Assembly: GCF_028748065.1 (NCBI RefSeq)
Contig: NZ_CP118166.1
Span: forward strand, 2,123,501-2,187,500
Reading direction: 5' to 3'
Origin: Hyphococcus flavus
Lineage (GTDB): Bacteria > Pseudomonadota > Alphaproteobacteria > Caulobacterales > Parvularculaceae
Length of the DNA stretch: 64,000 nucleotides
The notes beneath the pieces were generated by a model that was not told the origin of the DNA, made no database searches, and worked only from the letters and a program-made list of their open reading frames with translations. A program made the translations under genes and the position numbers. Below are positions 46,983 through 56,451 of this stretch, piece after piece; within the stretch, counting starts at the first letter, position 1, and each line of letters starts with the position of its first letter.

Positions 46983-48500
46983 ATGCCCGACGACATGCGC
47001 ATTGATGCGCCTGACGTAAAAACCGGAAAAGAAACAACCTCGCCGCGCATTGCTATTCTCGGCGCTGGCTTTTCCGGTATGGGTATGGCGATCCGCCTGC
47101 GTCAGGAAGGCTTTGACAACTTCACGATATACGAAAAGGCGGATGAGGTAGGCGGCACCTGGCGTGAAAACCGTTACCCCGGTGTCGCATGTGACGTCCC
47201 TTCACATCTTTATTCCTTTTCATTTGACCCTAATCCCAAATGGACGCGGCGTTTCTCCTCAGGGCCTGAGATCCTCGATTACATGAAAACTTGCGCTGAA
47301 AAATTCGATCTCTACCGGTCTATTGCATTCGGCAAAGAAGTCAGCGCGATCAAACATGACGGCGCCGAATGGACGATCTCATTCAAGGACGGATCAACAG
47401 CAGGCGCCGACTTTGTCGTCAGTGGTCTTGGCGGACTACACAAACCGAATATTCCGGATTTTAAAGGAGTCGACACCTTTAAGGGCCCGGTATTTCACAC
47501 CGCCGAATGGCCCGACAATGTTGACCTGAAGGGAAAACGCGTCGCCATCATCGGTTCGGCGGCAAGCGCCATTCAGATCATTCCCGAGATCGTTGACGAC
47601 GTTGCACACCTCGATGTTTATCAGCGTACGCCGAACTGGATTATTCCCCGGGAAGACTACGGCTATCCGAAATGGGTGCGTTCTTTGTTCAGCGCTGCGC
47701 CATGGCTCGCGCGCGCCTATCGCGGGTTTTACTTCTCTGTGCTTGAGTGGCGCTTTCCCGCCTTCCACAAAGAAGAGAACCGTATCAAGCAAATGACGCG
47801 TGATCGTTTTGCAAAATATCTGGAAAACTCTATCGCTGACCCGGCTTTGCGAACAAAACTGACGCCGGATTATCCTATCGGCTGCAAGCGCATTCTTATC
47901 TCAGACGATTACTTCCGCGCCATCCAAAAGCCGAATGTAGATCTGGTGACGGAAGGGATAGACGGTTTTGTGGAGCATGGCGTCATTACCAGAGACGGCA
48001 AGTTGCATGAGGCTGATGTTGTCATTCTCGCGACCGGGTTTAAGCCGTTCGATATTCTGGATGCGATCAGCGTCGCCGGCCCCTCGGGAGCCAGTCTCAA
48101 AGATACATGGCGGCAGGGGATCGCCGCGCACCGGACGGTGATGGCGCCGGGATTTCCGAATTTTTTTTTGCTGCTGGGGCCGAATTCCGCCCTTGGTCAT
48201 AACTCGGTCATTTTGATGATCGAAGCACAGGTGAATTACGTCATTCAACTGATCAAACAGGCTGCGAGCGCCGGGCAAGGCCGTGTTGCGCAACTTGAAC
48301 CTTCGGCTGAGGCGGCAAGGGCTTTTGATGCAACGATCCAGGGCGATCTTCAAAAACGGGTCTGGGCGGCGGGGTGCGGTGCTTGGTATGTGGATGAGAA
48401 CGGGCGCAATTATACGCTCTATCCTCATTCCGTGCGGCGATATTTGAAAGACATGAAGATTGCTGATCTATCAGAGTACGTTATGAAAGTTCCAGCCTAA
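46983..48500 (+). CDS. Flavin-containing (Baeyer-Villiger-type) monooxygenase
   Basis: 505 residues. The FAD motif is ILGAGFSGMGMAIRLRQ (about 25-41) with EKADEVGGTWRENRYPG after it; the BVMO fingerprint FKGPVFHTAEWP is at about 166-177; the NADPH Rossmann motif is IIGSAASAIQIIPE. Such enzymes insert oxygen next to ketones or oxidise heteroatoms. The substrate is unknown. It begins 77 nt after malic enzyme with no obvious shared role. Confidence 0.92.
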   Translation: MPDDMRIDAPDVKTGKETTSPRIAILGAGFSGMGMAIRLRQEGFDNFTIYEKADEVGGTWRENRYPGVACDVPSHLYSFSFDPNPKWTRRFSSGPEILDYMKTCAEKFDLYRSIAFGKEVSAIKHDGAEWTISFKDGSTAGADFVVSGLGGLHKPNIPDFKGVDTFKGPVFHTAEWPDNVDLKGKRVAIIGSAASAIQIIPEIVDDVAHLDVYQRTPNWIIPREDYGYPKWVRSLFSAAPWLARAYRGFYFSVLEWRFPAFHKEENRIKQMTRDRFAKYLENSIADPALRTKLTPDYPIGCKRILISDDYFRAIQKPNVDLVTEGIDGFVEHGVITRDGKLHEADVVILATGFKPFDILDAISVAGPSGASLKDTWRQGIAAHRTVMAPGFPNFFLLLGPNSALGHNSVILMIEAQVNYVIQLIKQAASAGQGRVAQLEPSAEAARAFDATIQGDLQKRVWAAGCGAWYVDENGRNYTLYPHSVRRYLKDMKIADLSEYVMKVPA

Positions 48501-48659
48501 TGATGACTGCCTCGGCTTTACGCGAATTCACTCACGTTTTTACAACCAGAATTTGAATCCTCTTAGGCTTTTTTCGCCACTGCAATAATCTTATTGCTTT
48601 GGGGAAAATTCTATGCTTTTACCATTCTGTTGTGGGCGTTGCGTTTAGGGGAAGTACCC

Positions 48660-49304
48660 ATGTTTTCAATTATTAAATCCGCTGTGAAAAAGTCAGCAAT
48701 TTCGGTTTTTGCGGCGACGGCGTCGCTTCTTGCAGCCGGTACGGCTTCTGCTGGCGTGATGACGCTTTCAGCGACGGACCTGACCGCTGACGGTCTCACG
48801 GTTTGCACGATTGGCGTCACTGCAGTCTGCGACGGCAACGATCAGGCAGGCACAGTCGGCGTGCTTGACTTGCCCGGCGCAAATGTTTCCATTTCAGCGA
48901 TTGTCGGCACGCAACTCACCGAGTTGGAACGCCTGAACGTCGCGAATGACGGCGTCGATGTCACGAACGGCCCTAACATGCTTGATTTTGATATGGGCAG
49001 CGACAGCGCAGGCACTGTGACTTACGACTTCTCCGGTTCAGGTTTTTCAGCGCTCTACGTCGCCATTAAAGGCGGCCCTGAGTTTGCGATCCTGAAAATC
49101 GTTTCGGATATGCTTGGTGACGGCGTTTCTGGCTCGTTCACCTTTGATCTGGATGTTTTGGGCATTAGCGCCGCTGTTTCCCACGTAAGTTTTTATGGAA
49201 CCATGGACGACACGCCGCCAATTCCGGTCCCGGGCGCTATCTGGCTGATGATCGCCGGCGTTGCTGGTCTCGGCGCTGCAAGCCGTAAGAAAAAGCCGGC
49301 TTAA
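48660..49304 (+). CDS. VPLPA/PEP-CTERM-type exported protein
   Basis: 214 residues from the ATG at 48660 (AGGGGA upstream). A signal peptide (about 1-31, ending GTASAGVM) precedes a beta-rich domain. The C-terminus is the tripartite sorting signal VPVPGAIWLMIAGVAGLGAA with a basic SRKKKPA tail. Proteins of this type are sorted by an exosortase encoded elsewhere. A perfect palindrome GCAATAA-TC-TTATTGC lies at 48582-48597, 62 nt upstream. Confidence 0.8.
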   Translation: MFSIIKSAVKKSAISVFAATASLLAAGTASAGVMTLSATDLTADGLTVCTIGVTAVCDGNDQAGTVGVLDLPGANVSISAIVGTQLTELERLNVANDGVDVTNGPNMLDFDMGSDSAGTVTYDFSGSGFSALYVAIKGGPEFAILKIVSDMLGDGVSGSFTFDLDVLGISAAVSHVSFYGTMDDTPPIPVPGAIWLMIAGVAGLGAASRKKKPA

Positions 49305-49331
49305 CAGCCATTTTGCGAGAGTTTTGAAAAA

Positions 49332-49354
49332 GCCCGCTTCAGGCGGGCTTTTTT
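49332..49354 (+). terminator. Rho-independent terminator
   Basis: GCCCGC (49332-49337), loop TTCAG, GCGGGC (49343-49348) and TTTTTT, with A-residues before the stem. It ends the sorting-signal protein gene. Confidence 0.85.
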
Positions 49355-49500
49355 CTTGGCTGAGTCCGTCCCCAGGGGTTTGACTTTGCTGCGCCGCGCC
49401 ATTAAAGCCCCTGATCTTCAAACGGGAGGCGCGTGGACCGCCGTTGAGATTGCGCCGGGGATGGGCCCCGCGCGCCGGGCCGCGCCGGAAGTGAGGAAAA

Positions 49501-50118
49501 ATGTCTAAGCGCATCAGCGCCAAGCATAAGCTTGACCGCCGGGTTGGCGAAAACGTCTGGGGCCGGCCAAAATCACCCATCAACAAACGCGATTACGGAC
49601 CTGGCATGCACGGCCAGCGCCGCAAGGGCAAACTGTCCGACTTCGGTCTGCAGTTGATGGCGAAGCAGAAACTCAAAGGCTATTATGGCAATATCTCCGA
49701 AAAGCACTTTGAACGGATTTACAATGAAGCTGACCGCCGCCGCGGCAACACCGCCGAGCATTTGATCGGTCTTCTCGAAAGCCGTCTCGACGCGATTGTC
49801 TACCGCGCGAAATTCGTACCGACGGTTTTCGCTGCGCGCCAATTCATCAACCACGGCCATGTGAAACTGAATGGCGTTAAAACGAACATACCTTCGGTTC
49901 GCCTGAAGCCGGGCGATGTTGTGGAGATCAAGGAAAAGTCGAAGAACATGGCGCTGGTGCTCGAAGCCCTGCAGAGCGCTGAACGCGACATTCCTGATTA
50001 TCTCGAAGTCGATCCGAAAAAAATGGCGGTAACCTATTTGCGCGTACCGGAATTTGCAGAAGTGCCGTATCCGTGCACCATGGAGCCGAACCTCGTTGTC
50101 GAATATTATTCGTCATAA
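49501..50118 (+). CDS. rpsD: 30S ribosomal protein S4
   Basis: 205 residues. It begins [21 protein letters not shown]; the S4 RNA-binding domain follows with [20 protein letters not shown] and [10 protein letters not shown], and the end is [18 protein letters not shown]. It binds 16S rRNA early in small-subunit assembly. GAGG lies 6 nt before the ATG. It stands alone rather than in the alpha operon, as usual in alphaproteobacteria. The leader is GC-rich and may fold; S4 autoregulation was not resolved. Confidence 0.98.
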   Translation: MSKRISAKHKLDRRVGENVWGRPKSPINKRDYGPGMHGQRRKGKLSDFGLQLMAKQKLKGYYGNISEKHFERIYNEADRRRGNTAEHLIGLLESRLDAIVYRAKFVPTVFAARQFINHGHVKLNGVKTNIPSVRLKPGDVVEIKEKSKNMALVLEALQSAERDIPDYLEVDPKKMAVTYLRVPEFAEVPYPCTMEPNLVVEYYSS

Positions 50119-50141
50119 GGGTTTATGAATTTAACGAATTT

Positions 50142-50169
50142 AAAAGGCCGCCATCTGGCGGCCTTTTTT
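50142..50169 (+). terminator. rpsD terminator
   Basis: GGCCGCC (50146-50152), loop ATCT, GGCGGCC (50157-50163), then TTTTTT, with an A-run before the stem. Convergent with the AraC-type gene, whose stop codon lies at its edge, so it may work in both directions. Confidence 0.88.
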
Positions 50170-51244
50170 ATGTATGTTGAATTTCCGGAGCGTGCATGGC
50201 GCGGTATTCGCGTGGGGTCATGGCCACATGTTGCTTAAAGGCCCGGTTGAACGGGCCGATTGAGCTGAACCCGCAATCAAATGCAATGGACAGGATGGGA
50301 AGCTGTTCATTTTCCTGATCAAGCAGCGCGCGTTTCGCATGCTCAATCCGGTATGAGTTTATGAAATGGTTGAAGTTTCGATATTGCAGTCGACCGCTAA
50401 TGCATTGTGTCACCTTATAGTCGTTTTCGCCGATCATTTCCGCGAACTTTCCGACCTTCAAATTCGGCGTGGTGAAAACCCTCTCGTCTTCGATGGCGCC
50501 CAGAATCCGTTGCGCCAGACGTTCATCGCCCGCGTGTTTTTGGGCGCGCGGTATTGATCTCGGCTGGCTGTTTCCCGTCAGCAAGGGGTGCCGCTGGCGA
50601 TAGGCTAGGGCGAGACGACTTAAACATATGGCGGCGATGGAACAGCCGACCAGCGTAGCGTCGCCCCATCGCGCCGCGAGTGTTGTGTCGCCAGCGTTGC
50701 TGACCCACACAAGCGCGATAACAATAATGCCGCCATAGACGCCCGCGAATATCCGGCGGAATCGGCGTTCGGGCGCTGACAATGTTGCTTTGTATCCGGC
50801 CAGCGCTTCAACGAAGACCATCGAGATCGCGCCGATGCAAACGAGCGAAGCCGCGTTTTCACCAATCCGTCGAAATTCTCCTGTTAGACCGCCCGGCGAT
50901 AGCCCGCTGGTGAGATGCCAATAGGTTTCGACGGTTACAATTGCGCCGACGGTCAGCAGCGCCCATGGCTCTATTGTTTTGGCGGGACGGAACAGGGATC
51001 GCGAGAAAAGCCACATCCAGCCGCAGCCGGCGGACCCAGCCATGGTCACAACATATTTAAGCGGTCCAAAGTGATCGCCGAAATACCGTTCCAGGTTGGA
51101 AGCGGCGACGCACCCGACAAATACCCACCAGAAGAGAACGGCTGGTTCAATATTGCGAAATTTCCGGCTGAGCATCTCAGTGATCGCTGTCGTTGTCAGT
51201 TTGAACGCATCGCCCGCTGCACTTTGACGATAAAGCTGAGACAT
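50168..51244 (-). CDS. AraC-family regulator with membrane-embedded N-terminus
   Basis: 358 residues from the ATG at 51244 (AAGGG upstream at wide spacing); an in-frame ATG at 51364 would give 398. The N-terminal half has about six or seven hydrophobic segments (EPAVLFWWVFVGCVAASNL onward). The C-terminal AraC HTH begins EMIGENDYKVTQCISGRL and includes IEHAKRALLDQENEQLPILS, then FDCGFSSIGPFNRAFKQHV and TPREYR. Regulators of this design read membrane or lipid-soluble signals, but no ligand is known here. It is divergent from the DUF2306 gene, a likely target. Confidence 0.85.
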   Translation of the reverse strand: MSQLYRQSAAGDAFKLTTTAITEMLSRKFRNIEPAVLFWWVFVGCVAASNLERYFGDHFGPLKYVVTMAGSAGCGWMWLFSRSLFRPAKTIEPWALLTVGAIVTVETYWHLTSGLSPGGLTGEFRRIGENAASLVCIGAISMVFVEALAGYKATLSAPERRFRRIFAGVYGGIIVIALVWVSNAGDTTLAARWGDATLVGCSIAAICLSRLALAYRQRHPLLTGNSQPRSIPRAQKHAGDERLAQRILGAIEDERVFTTPNLKVGKFAEMIGENDYKVTQCISGRLQYRNFNHFINSYRIEHAKRALLDQENEQLPILSIAFDCGFSSIGPFNRAFKQHVAMTPREYRAMHAPEIQHT

Positions 51245-51498
51245 CTGTTTTAGGCCCTTGTTCTTATCCAGCGGAGAAGCATAGCGCGCTTTTCCCGCAG
51301 CACGCGCCTTAATATTGGCGAAAATACTGGCCGTTTTCCAAATCGGCGAGACGTCACCCGCCATTCCGGACTCTTCTTCAGGCGCTGCGCAATTTCAACC
51401 GGCACGTCGATGAAGCGGTCTAATGGATCGCTAAGCACATGAAAAAAAGCCGTTTTTGAATGCGCGTGGCGCCGGAACCGAAGAAAAGGAGCGGAAAA

Positions 51499-52323
51499 GT
51501 GCAAAACGCGGCTTATGCATCTCGAAACGGTCAAACCCCATGGCCTGATCGAATATTGGGGGCGTCAGGAATCTTGTGGTTTCTGACAGCGGCCATCGGC
51601 CAGTGGATTTTCGTCTATTATGTGGCGGCGTCCTACATTCCGATCTTGGCGAAAAAGGGCCTGCCTGGCCTGGAAGAGACGGCCTTGCCGGATGGATATG
51701 TACCGGGCGACCCTCTTGGAAATCTGGCTATCGCCTTTCATGTGCTGATCGCCATCATCATCATCGGCGGCGGACCGCTGCAACTCACGCCGCAAATCAG
51801 GAACCGGTTTCCGAAATTTCACCGGATGTTAGGCCGCACTTATTTAACGACCGCGATCATCACCAGTTTCGCGGGGCTCTATCTTGTTTGGACCCGCGGC
51901 GTGCCGGGAGGGCTCATCGGCCATCTTGCGATCAGTCTCGATGCCGTGCTGATCGTGAGTTTCGCCGCCATTGCCGTGCGGTTCGCTCTGCGGCGAGACT
52001 TCGACCGACACCGGCGCTGGGCCATGCGGCTTTTCATGGTGGTCAGCGCCGTGTGGTTTTTCCGGATCGGCATCATGTTCTGGTTTCTGGCGACGGGCGG
52101 CATCGGCATTAATCCGGAGACATTTGAGGGGCCTGCCTTAACAGTCATGTATTTCGGGCAGATGTTTATTCCGCTTGGCGTTCTTCAGCTTTATTTTTAT
52201 GCGCAGGATCATGATAGCGCGGCGTCAAAATTTACCGCAGCGCTGATCGTTCTTGTGGCGACCGGCGTGACCGGCGCCGGTGTCTTTGCCGCAACAATGG
52301 GGATGTGGCTGCCAAGGCTATAG
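51499..52323 (+). CDS. DUF2306 family membrane protein
   Basis: 274 residues from a GTG at 51499 with AAGGAG at good spacing; an ATG at 51460 would add 13 residues. About seven hydrophobic segments. FPKFHRMLGRTYL and DRHRRWAMRLF contain the conserved histidines of DUF2306, a family of predicted membrane redox or haem proteins of unknown function. It is divergent from the AraC-type regulator and ends at a strong terminator. Confidence 0.85.
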   Translation: MQNAAYASRNGQTPWPDRILGASGILWFLTAAIGQWIFVYYVAASYIPILAKKGLPGLEETALPDGYVPGDPLGNLAIAFHVLIAIIIIGGGPLQLTPQIRNRFPKFHRMLGRTYLTTAIITSFAGLYLVWTRGVPGGLIGHLAISLDAVLIVSFAAIAVRFALRRDFDRHRRWAMRLFMVVSAVWFFRIGIMFWFLATGGIGINPETFEGPALTVMYFGQMFIPLGVLQLYFYAQDHDSAASKFTAALIVLVATGVTGAGVFAATMGMWLPRL

Positions 52324-52365
52324 GGGTCTAGCATTCATCATTAGACTGAATACTTCAGCACGCAT

Positions 52366-52399
52366 AGCCCGCGCCGCCACAAGTGACGCGGGCTTTTTT
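52366..52399 (+). terminator. Rho-independent terminator after the DUF2306 gene
   Basis: AGCCCGCG (52366-52373) / CGCGGGCT (52387-52394) with a 13-nt loop and TTTTTT. Confidence 0.82.
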
Positions 52400-52419
52400 G
52401 TGTTTCCAAGCACACCAGA

Positions 52420-52511
52420 AAATGTTGCTTTGCGGCAACATTTGCAATCAATGCAATGTGAACGATACAAATACTAATTCAAATTGTAAAGAATATTTGA
52501 AAATGTAATAT
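52420..52511 (+). promoter_or_regulatory. Upstream region of the TonB-dependent receptor: inverted repeat and promoter
   Basis: A perfect inverted repeat AAATGTTGC-TTTGCG-GCAACATTT (52420-52443) is followed by a -35-like TTGTAA (52484-52489), a 16-bp spacer and TAATAT (52506-52511). The receptor ATG is at 52606. The repeat could be an operator upstream of the promoter. Its regulator is unknown. Confidence 0.45.
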
Positions 52512-52605
52512 GCTGAAACAAGGGTGCGGAATAACGCGTTGGCTGAAGCTGGCGATGTGCCGCCCCTGCAAACGTATAGAAATCACCCGAAGGAGGGGGC
52601 TCCTC

Positions 52606-55600
52606 ATGTCTCAGAAATTGGTGCGTAGCTCTTTGGCTGCGCTTCTCACAACTGCATCCGCCAGCGCCATGATCTTGGCAAGCCCTGTTTACGCACAGGA
52701 CGAAACGGCAGATGACGAAGATACAATCGTTGTTACGGGCACCCGGATTGAACGTCCGGCGCTGGAAGCACCGTCGCCGATCACAAGCATAGGCGCGGAA
52801 AATATTCAGCGCTCCGGTGAATTAAGTATTGTTGATATTTTGAACGAAGTGCCAGCGCTTGTAGGGTCAACAGATAATGACGACGCGATTGCTGGCGGCA
52901 TTGGTTCGACAGGCTTGACCCTCTTGAACCTGCGCAATTTAGGTACTAACCGAACGCTAACACTCGTCAACGGGCGCCGCCATGTTGGCGGTTCAGGTGC
53001 CACCACGTCAGTCGATACGAATACCATTCCTATCGATCTCATTGAGCGTGTGGATGTCCTCACTGGCGGTGCTTCTTCAATTTACGGCGCGGACGCCGTA
53101 ACCGGCGCCGTTAATTTCATCTTGAAAGACGATTTTGAAGGGCTTTCAGTTCGCGCCCAGGGCGGCCTGACGCCGGATCACGGCGACGCCGCGACATACC
53201 TCGCCAGCGTTACGGCCGGTAAAAACTTCATGGACGACAGAGGCAATGTCGTTGTTTCCTTTGAATATTCAAAGGAAGAAGGCTTAAATAATTCCGATCG
53301 CGATTTTGCGAGCGATGGACTCTTTTCCTTACTGGATAATCCGGATTTCGCTCTCGAAGGTAGTGCGGACCGCCGGCGCCAGGTTTTCTTTCAGGATGCG
53401 ACTATTCGATTCGCGAGTCCCGAGGGCGGCGTCGCTATCGACTTTTTCGACGGTTTCGACCTGTTGTTTGATTTTGAGGGCGATGGCGATCCTTACGATC
53501 AAGGGGAGGTCATTACTTTCCGGAACTCGATTGGCGGCAGTTCCACACGCATATCCGATTTTCAGGAAAGTTTGACGGGTGACATCGAGCGCTTTGTCGG
53601 CAATGTGAACACACGGTACGAGTTTAACCCGAATGTCACCGGCTTTCTGGAGTTAAAATTCGCGCAAGTCTCTTCTTTCAATTCGGGCAATCCGGCGTTT
53701 AGCGATTTGATTCCGATCAACGTCGCTGAAAACCCATTCGTCCCGGATGTAATTGCGGACGCGGCGAATTCCGCAGGCGCCGACTTCGTATTTATCTCTC
53801 ACGATACGTTCGAGCTTGGCCGCCGCACCGAAGATATTCGCCGCCGAACTTATCGCGTAGCCGCCGGTGTTGAGACGACCCCTTTCCCGGATACCTTCAA
53901 AAATCTAAATTTGGACCTTTCATTCGTTTATGGACGCACGGATGAACGGTTCATCGCCGAGAATAACCTGGTTCTCGACCGTTTTTACGCAGCAATGGAC
54001 GCGGTGATTGATCCTGGAACGGGGCAGCCGACCTGCCGGTCAAACCTGGACCCTGACGCCTTGCCGCCCCAGATTCCTTTCCCGGGCGGGTTTGGATTTC
54101 TTGGCTTCTTTGACGCTTTCAACACGACTGTGACGCCGGATAATTACGGCACCACTTCGTTCTTCACGCCAGGCCCTAATAGTGGTTGTCAGCCGTTGAA
54201 CCTTTTTGGCTTAGGCAACGCATCCCAAGCCGCAATTGACTTCGTCAATGACGACAGCCTTCGCGAGGCTACAATCGAACAAACAGTCATAACCGGAGTT
54301 TTCAGCGGGGATACTGGCGGAGTTTTCGAACTTCCCGCCGGGCCGGTTGGTTTCGCCATCGGCGGCGAGTACCGTGACGAGCAAAGCGAAGATATTCCGC
54401 CAATCATCAATACCGAAGGCCTCACATTCGGGAACAGGCTTTTCCCAACCGTTGGCGGCTATGATGTTATTGAAGGATTTGCCGAAATCCGCGTACCTGT
54501 ATTGAAAGATCTGCCGCTGGCTAATTTGTTATCAGTCGATGCAGCAGTCCGTGTCTCGGACTATTCGACGATAGGGTCGACCCTTGCCTGGCAGACAGGC
54601 GCGATCTGGGCTCCGATTGAGGATATACGTTTTCGGGGAACTTATGCCGTGGCTGTTCGCGCGCCGAACATCGCGGAGCTGTTCAATCCGCAGAATCAGT
54701 CATTCTTCTTGCCGGATGACCCATGCGATATCGATAACATTCCGCAAGCCGCTGATCCCGGCTTGCGTGCGATGAATTGCGCAACAATTCTGACGCCGCT
54801 TGGGGTTGATCCCATGACGTTTCAGGGTGACGACATACTAAACGCGACGTTCGAAGGCGTGCAGGGCGGCAACCCAGACTTGAGTGAGGAAACGGCGAAA
54901 ACTTTTACGGTCGGTTTCGTGCTTCAACCGCGATGGTTTGAGAATCTCACACTTACCGCCGACTACTTCAACATCGAAATTACTGACGGCATTATTCCGC
55001 CTGCAAGTCAGGATATCGTTGATCAATGCGTTGACTTGCCTTCGATCAACAACCCGTTCTGCGATCTTATTTCACGTCGCTCGGACGGCGGCCTGAACGG
55101 TCTTGAGGTCATACCGGTAAACGTCGCGTTTTTTGAAACTTCTGGCATCGACTATGAAGTCAATTATTTCTTCGATCCGGCTGATATTGGGATGAGCAAT
55201 CTTGGCCAGTTCAACCTGAGGTATGTCGGCAGCTATCTGGAACGGCTCGATGTTGTCAGCTTGCCTGGACAAACACCTGACGAGGAGCGTGATGAAACGG
55301 CTACGCTGCTGGGTGACGATGCTCCGGTTCATATCGGCGCGCTTGATCTAACTTGGTTTTACAATAAGTTTTCCGCGAACTATCGTTGGCGGTATCGCAG
55401 CGCCGCTTTCCGGGATGAAATTGACGAAATTGATGCGGCAGCGTCAGGTGTCGATAATCCCCCATTCGTGCCGTTTACTGAGATTGAAACTTCTGCAGTT
55501 TCAACTCACGACATTCAGCTTCGCTATGAGGTTCGTGATAATGCGGAGATTTATGTCGGCGTGAATAACATGTTCGATCAGGAACCTGATATCGGTTCAG

Positions 55601-55662
55601 TGCAGACCCCGGTTAGCGCCGTTGGGCGATTTGTATATGCGGGCTTCGCGTTCGAACTATAG
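52606..55662 (+). CDS. TonB-dependent outer-membrane receptor
   Basis: 1018 residues. AAGGAGGGGG lies before the ATG at 52606, where GGAG could pair with the following CTCC in a small hairpin. A signal peptide ends at PVYAQDE. The TonB box/plug starts DTIVVTGTRIERPALEAPSP and contains VDVLTGGASSIYGADAVTGA; the 22-strand barrel follows and ends GRFVYAGFAFEL. Large receptors of this kind import complex substrates such as glycans, peptides or siderophores in marine alphaproteobacteria. No linked hydrolase or sigma/anti-sigma pair shows the substrate. Confidence 0.95.
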   Translation: MSQKLVRSSLAALLTTASASAMILASPVYAQDETADDEDTIVVTGTRIERPALEAPSPITSIGAENIQRSGELSIVDILNEVPALVGSTDNDDAIAGGIGSTGLTLLNLRNLGTNRTLTLVNGRRHVGGSGATTSVDTNTIPIDLIERVDVLTGGASSIYGADAVTGAVNFILKDDFEGLSVRAQGGLTPDHGDAATYLASVTAGKNFMDDRGNVVVSFEYSKEEGLNNSDRDFASDGLFSLLDNPDFALEGSADRRRQVFFQDATIRFASPEGGVAIDFFDGFDLLFDFEGDGDPYDQGEVITFRNSIGGSSTRISDFQESLTGDIERFVGNVNTRYEFNPNVTGFLELKFAQVSSFNSGNPAFSDLIPINVAENPFVPDVIADAANSAGADFVFISHDTFELGRRTEDIRRRTYRVAAGVETTPFPDTFKNLNLDLSFVYGRTDERFIAENNLVLDRFYAAMDAVIDPGTGQPTCRSNLDPDALPPQIPFPGGFGFLGFFDAFNTTVTPDNYGTTSFFTPGPNSGCQPLNLFGLGNASQAAIDFVNDDSLREATIEQTVITGVFSGDTGGVFELPAGPVGFAIGGEYRDEQSEDIPPIINTEGLTFGNRLFPTVGGYDVIEGFAEIRVPVLKDLPLANLLSVDAAVRVSDYSTIGSTLAWQTGAIWAPIEDIRFRGTYAVAVRAPNIAELFNPQNQSFFLPDDPCDIDNIPQAADPGLRAMNCATILTPLGVDPMTFQGDDILNATFEGVQGGNPDLSEETAKTFTVGFVLQPRWFENLTLTADYFNIEITDGIIPPASQDIVDQCVDLPSINNPFCDLISRRSDGGLNGLEVIPVNVAFFETSGIDYEVNYFFDPADIGMSNLGQFNLRYVGSYLERLDVVSLPGQTPDEERDETATLLGDDAPVHIGALDLTWFYNKFSANYRWRYRSAAFRDEIDEIDAAASGVDNPPFVPFTEIETSAVSTHDIQLRYEVRDNAEIYVGVNNMFDQEPDIGSVQTPVSAVGRFVYAGFAFEL

Positions 55663-55702
55663 AATATGCTAATCCGGCCCGGGTCCGGGCCGTCCTAAGT
55701 AG

Positions 55703-55732
55703 AAAAAGCCTCCGCAATAGCGGAGGCTTTTT
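55703..55732 (+). terminator. Bidirectional rho-independent terminator
   Basis: AAAAAGCCTCCGC (55703-55715), loop AATA, GCGGAGGCTTTTT (55720-55732). A-run and T-run on both sides; it separates the receptor gene from the convergent mlaC. Confidence 0.9.
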
Positions 55733-55770
55733 CATAAGCCACTTGAAAGGATTACAATGCCTTTCCGCCA

Positions 55771-56409
55771 TCAGTCTTCGTTGACTCGCGATCTAATCTC
55801 CGCAATCAGCGCATCGATCCCGGCTGCTCCGCCGCCATTGTTGGCGATGAGCGACGTAAACTGGCTGCGCTGTTCGATGGCGAGCCAGACATTGTCGGCG
55901 CCAGCGTCAACGACGCTCATATTGCCGTCCCGGTCGCGGTAAACGCGCCAGTGAATGACGGCGTTAGCGAAGGCGGCGCCTGGTTCGGGGTTGGCGAGTT
56001 TCGAATTGACGATGATGTCGCGTTCAGACCTGTCTACGGAGCCGGTAACGACAATGCGCTGGCCCTCGTAATCGGACAGCGTATTCTGGTAAATGATTGT
56101 GGCGTATTGCTGAAACAGGGGAAAATATTCTTCCGCCTGAGCGTCGGTCATCTGCCTTGCGTATTGCCCCAGAACAAAGCGGCCGATGCGGCGCATGTCT
56201 ACATATTGCGCGACAAGGTTTTCAACCCCGTCGAGGAGTTCTTGTTGTGTCGGCGCATCCAAGATTGGTTCTGCCTCGTCGAGAATGCCTTGCACGAAAT
56301 CTTCCGCCGCTTGATCGGCAAACGCCGTTGTTTGCCCGATAGCAAACAATGCAGCAGATGCAGCCAAGGTGTATTTCAGAAAAGAACGGCGTTGTGACTG
56401 GTAACGCAT
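55771..56409 (-). CDS. mlaC: MlaC/Ttg2D-type phospholipid-binding periplasmic protein
   Basis: 212 residues. The N-terminus MRYQSQRRSFLKYTLAASAA resembles a Tat signal (RRSFLK). The mature domain has MRRIGRFVLGQYARQM, FPLFQQYATIIYQNTL and WRVYRDRDGNMSVVDAGADN, typical of MlaC. It shuttles phospholipids between the outer-membrane MlaA complex and the inner-membrane MlaFEDB. mlaA precedes it on the same strand, 42 nt away; the ABC parts are not in this window. Confidence 0.9.
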   Translation of the reverse strand: MRYQSQRRSFLKYTLAASAALFAIGQTTAFADQAAEDFVQGILDEAEPILDAPTQQELLDGVENLVAQYVDMRRIGRFVLGQYARQMTDAQAEEYFPLFQQYATIIYQNTLSDYEGQRIVVTGSVDRSERDIIVNSKLANPEPGAAFANAVIHWRVYRDRDGNMSVVDAGADNVWLAIEQRSQFTSLIANNGGGAAGIDALIAEIRSRVNED

Positions 56410-56451
56410 GGCGATCCTCCGATCAGGAGATGGTTTCGTTAAAAAGCTGGA

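Noticed and set aside
51250-51534. Minus-strand ORF overlapping the AraC regulator start and the DUF2306 start
   Set aside because: Part of it (SDPLDRFIDVPVEIAQRLKK) looks protein-like, but it has no good start and overlaps two better genes; a decayed gene remains possible.
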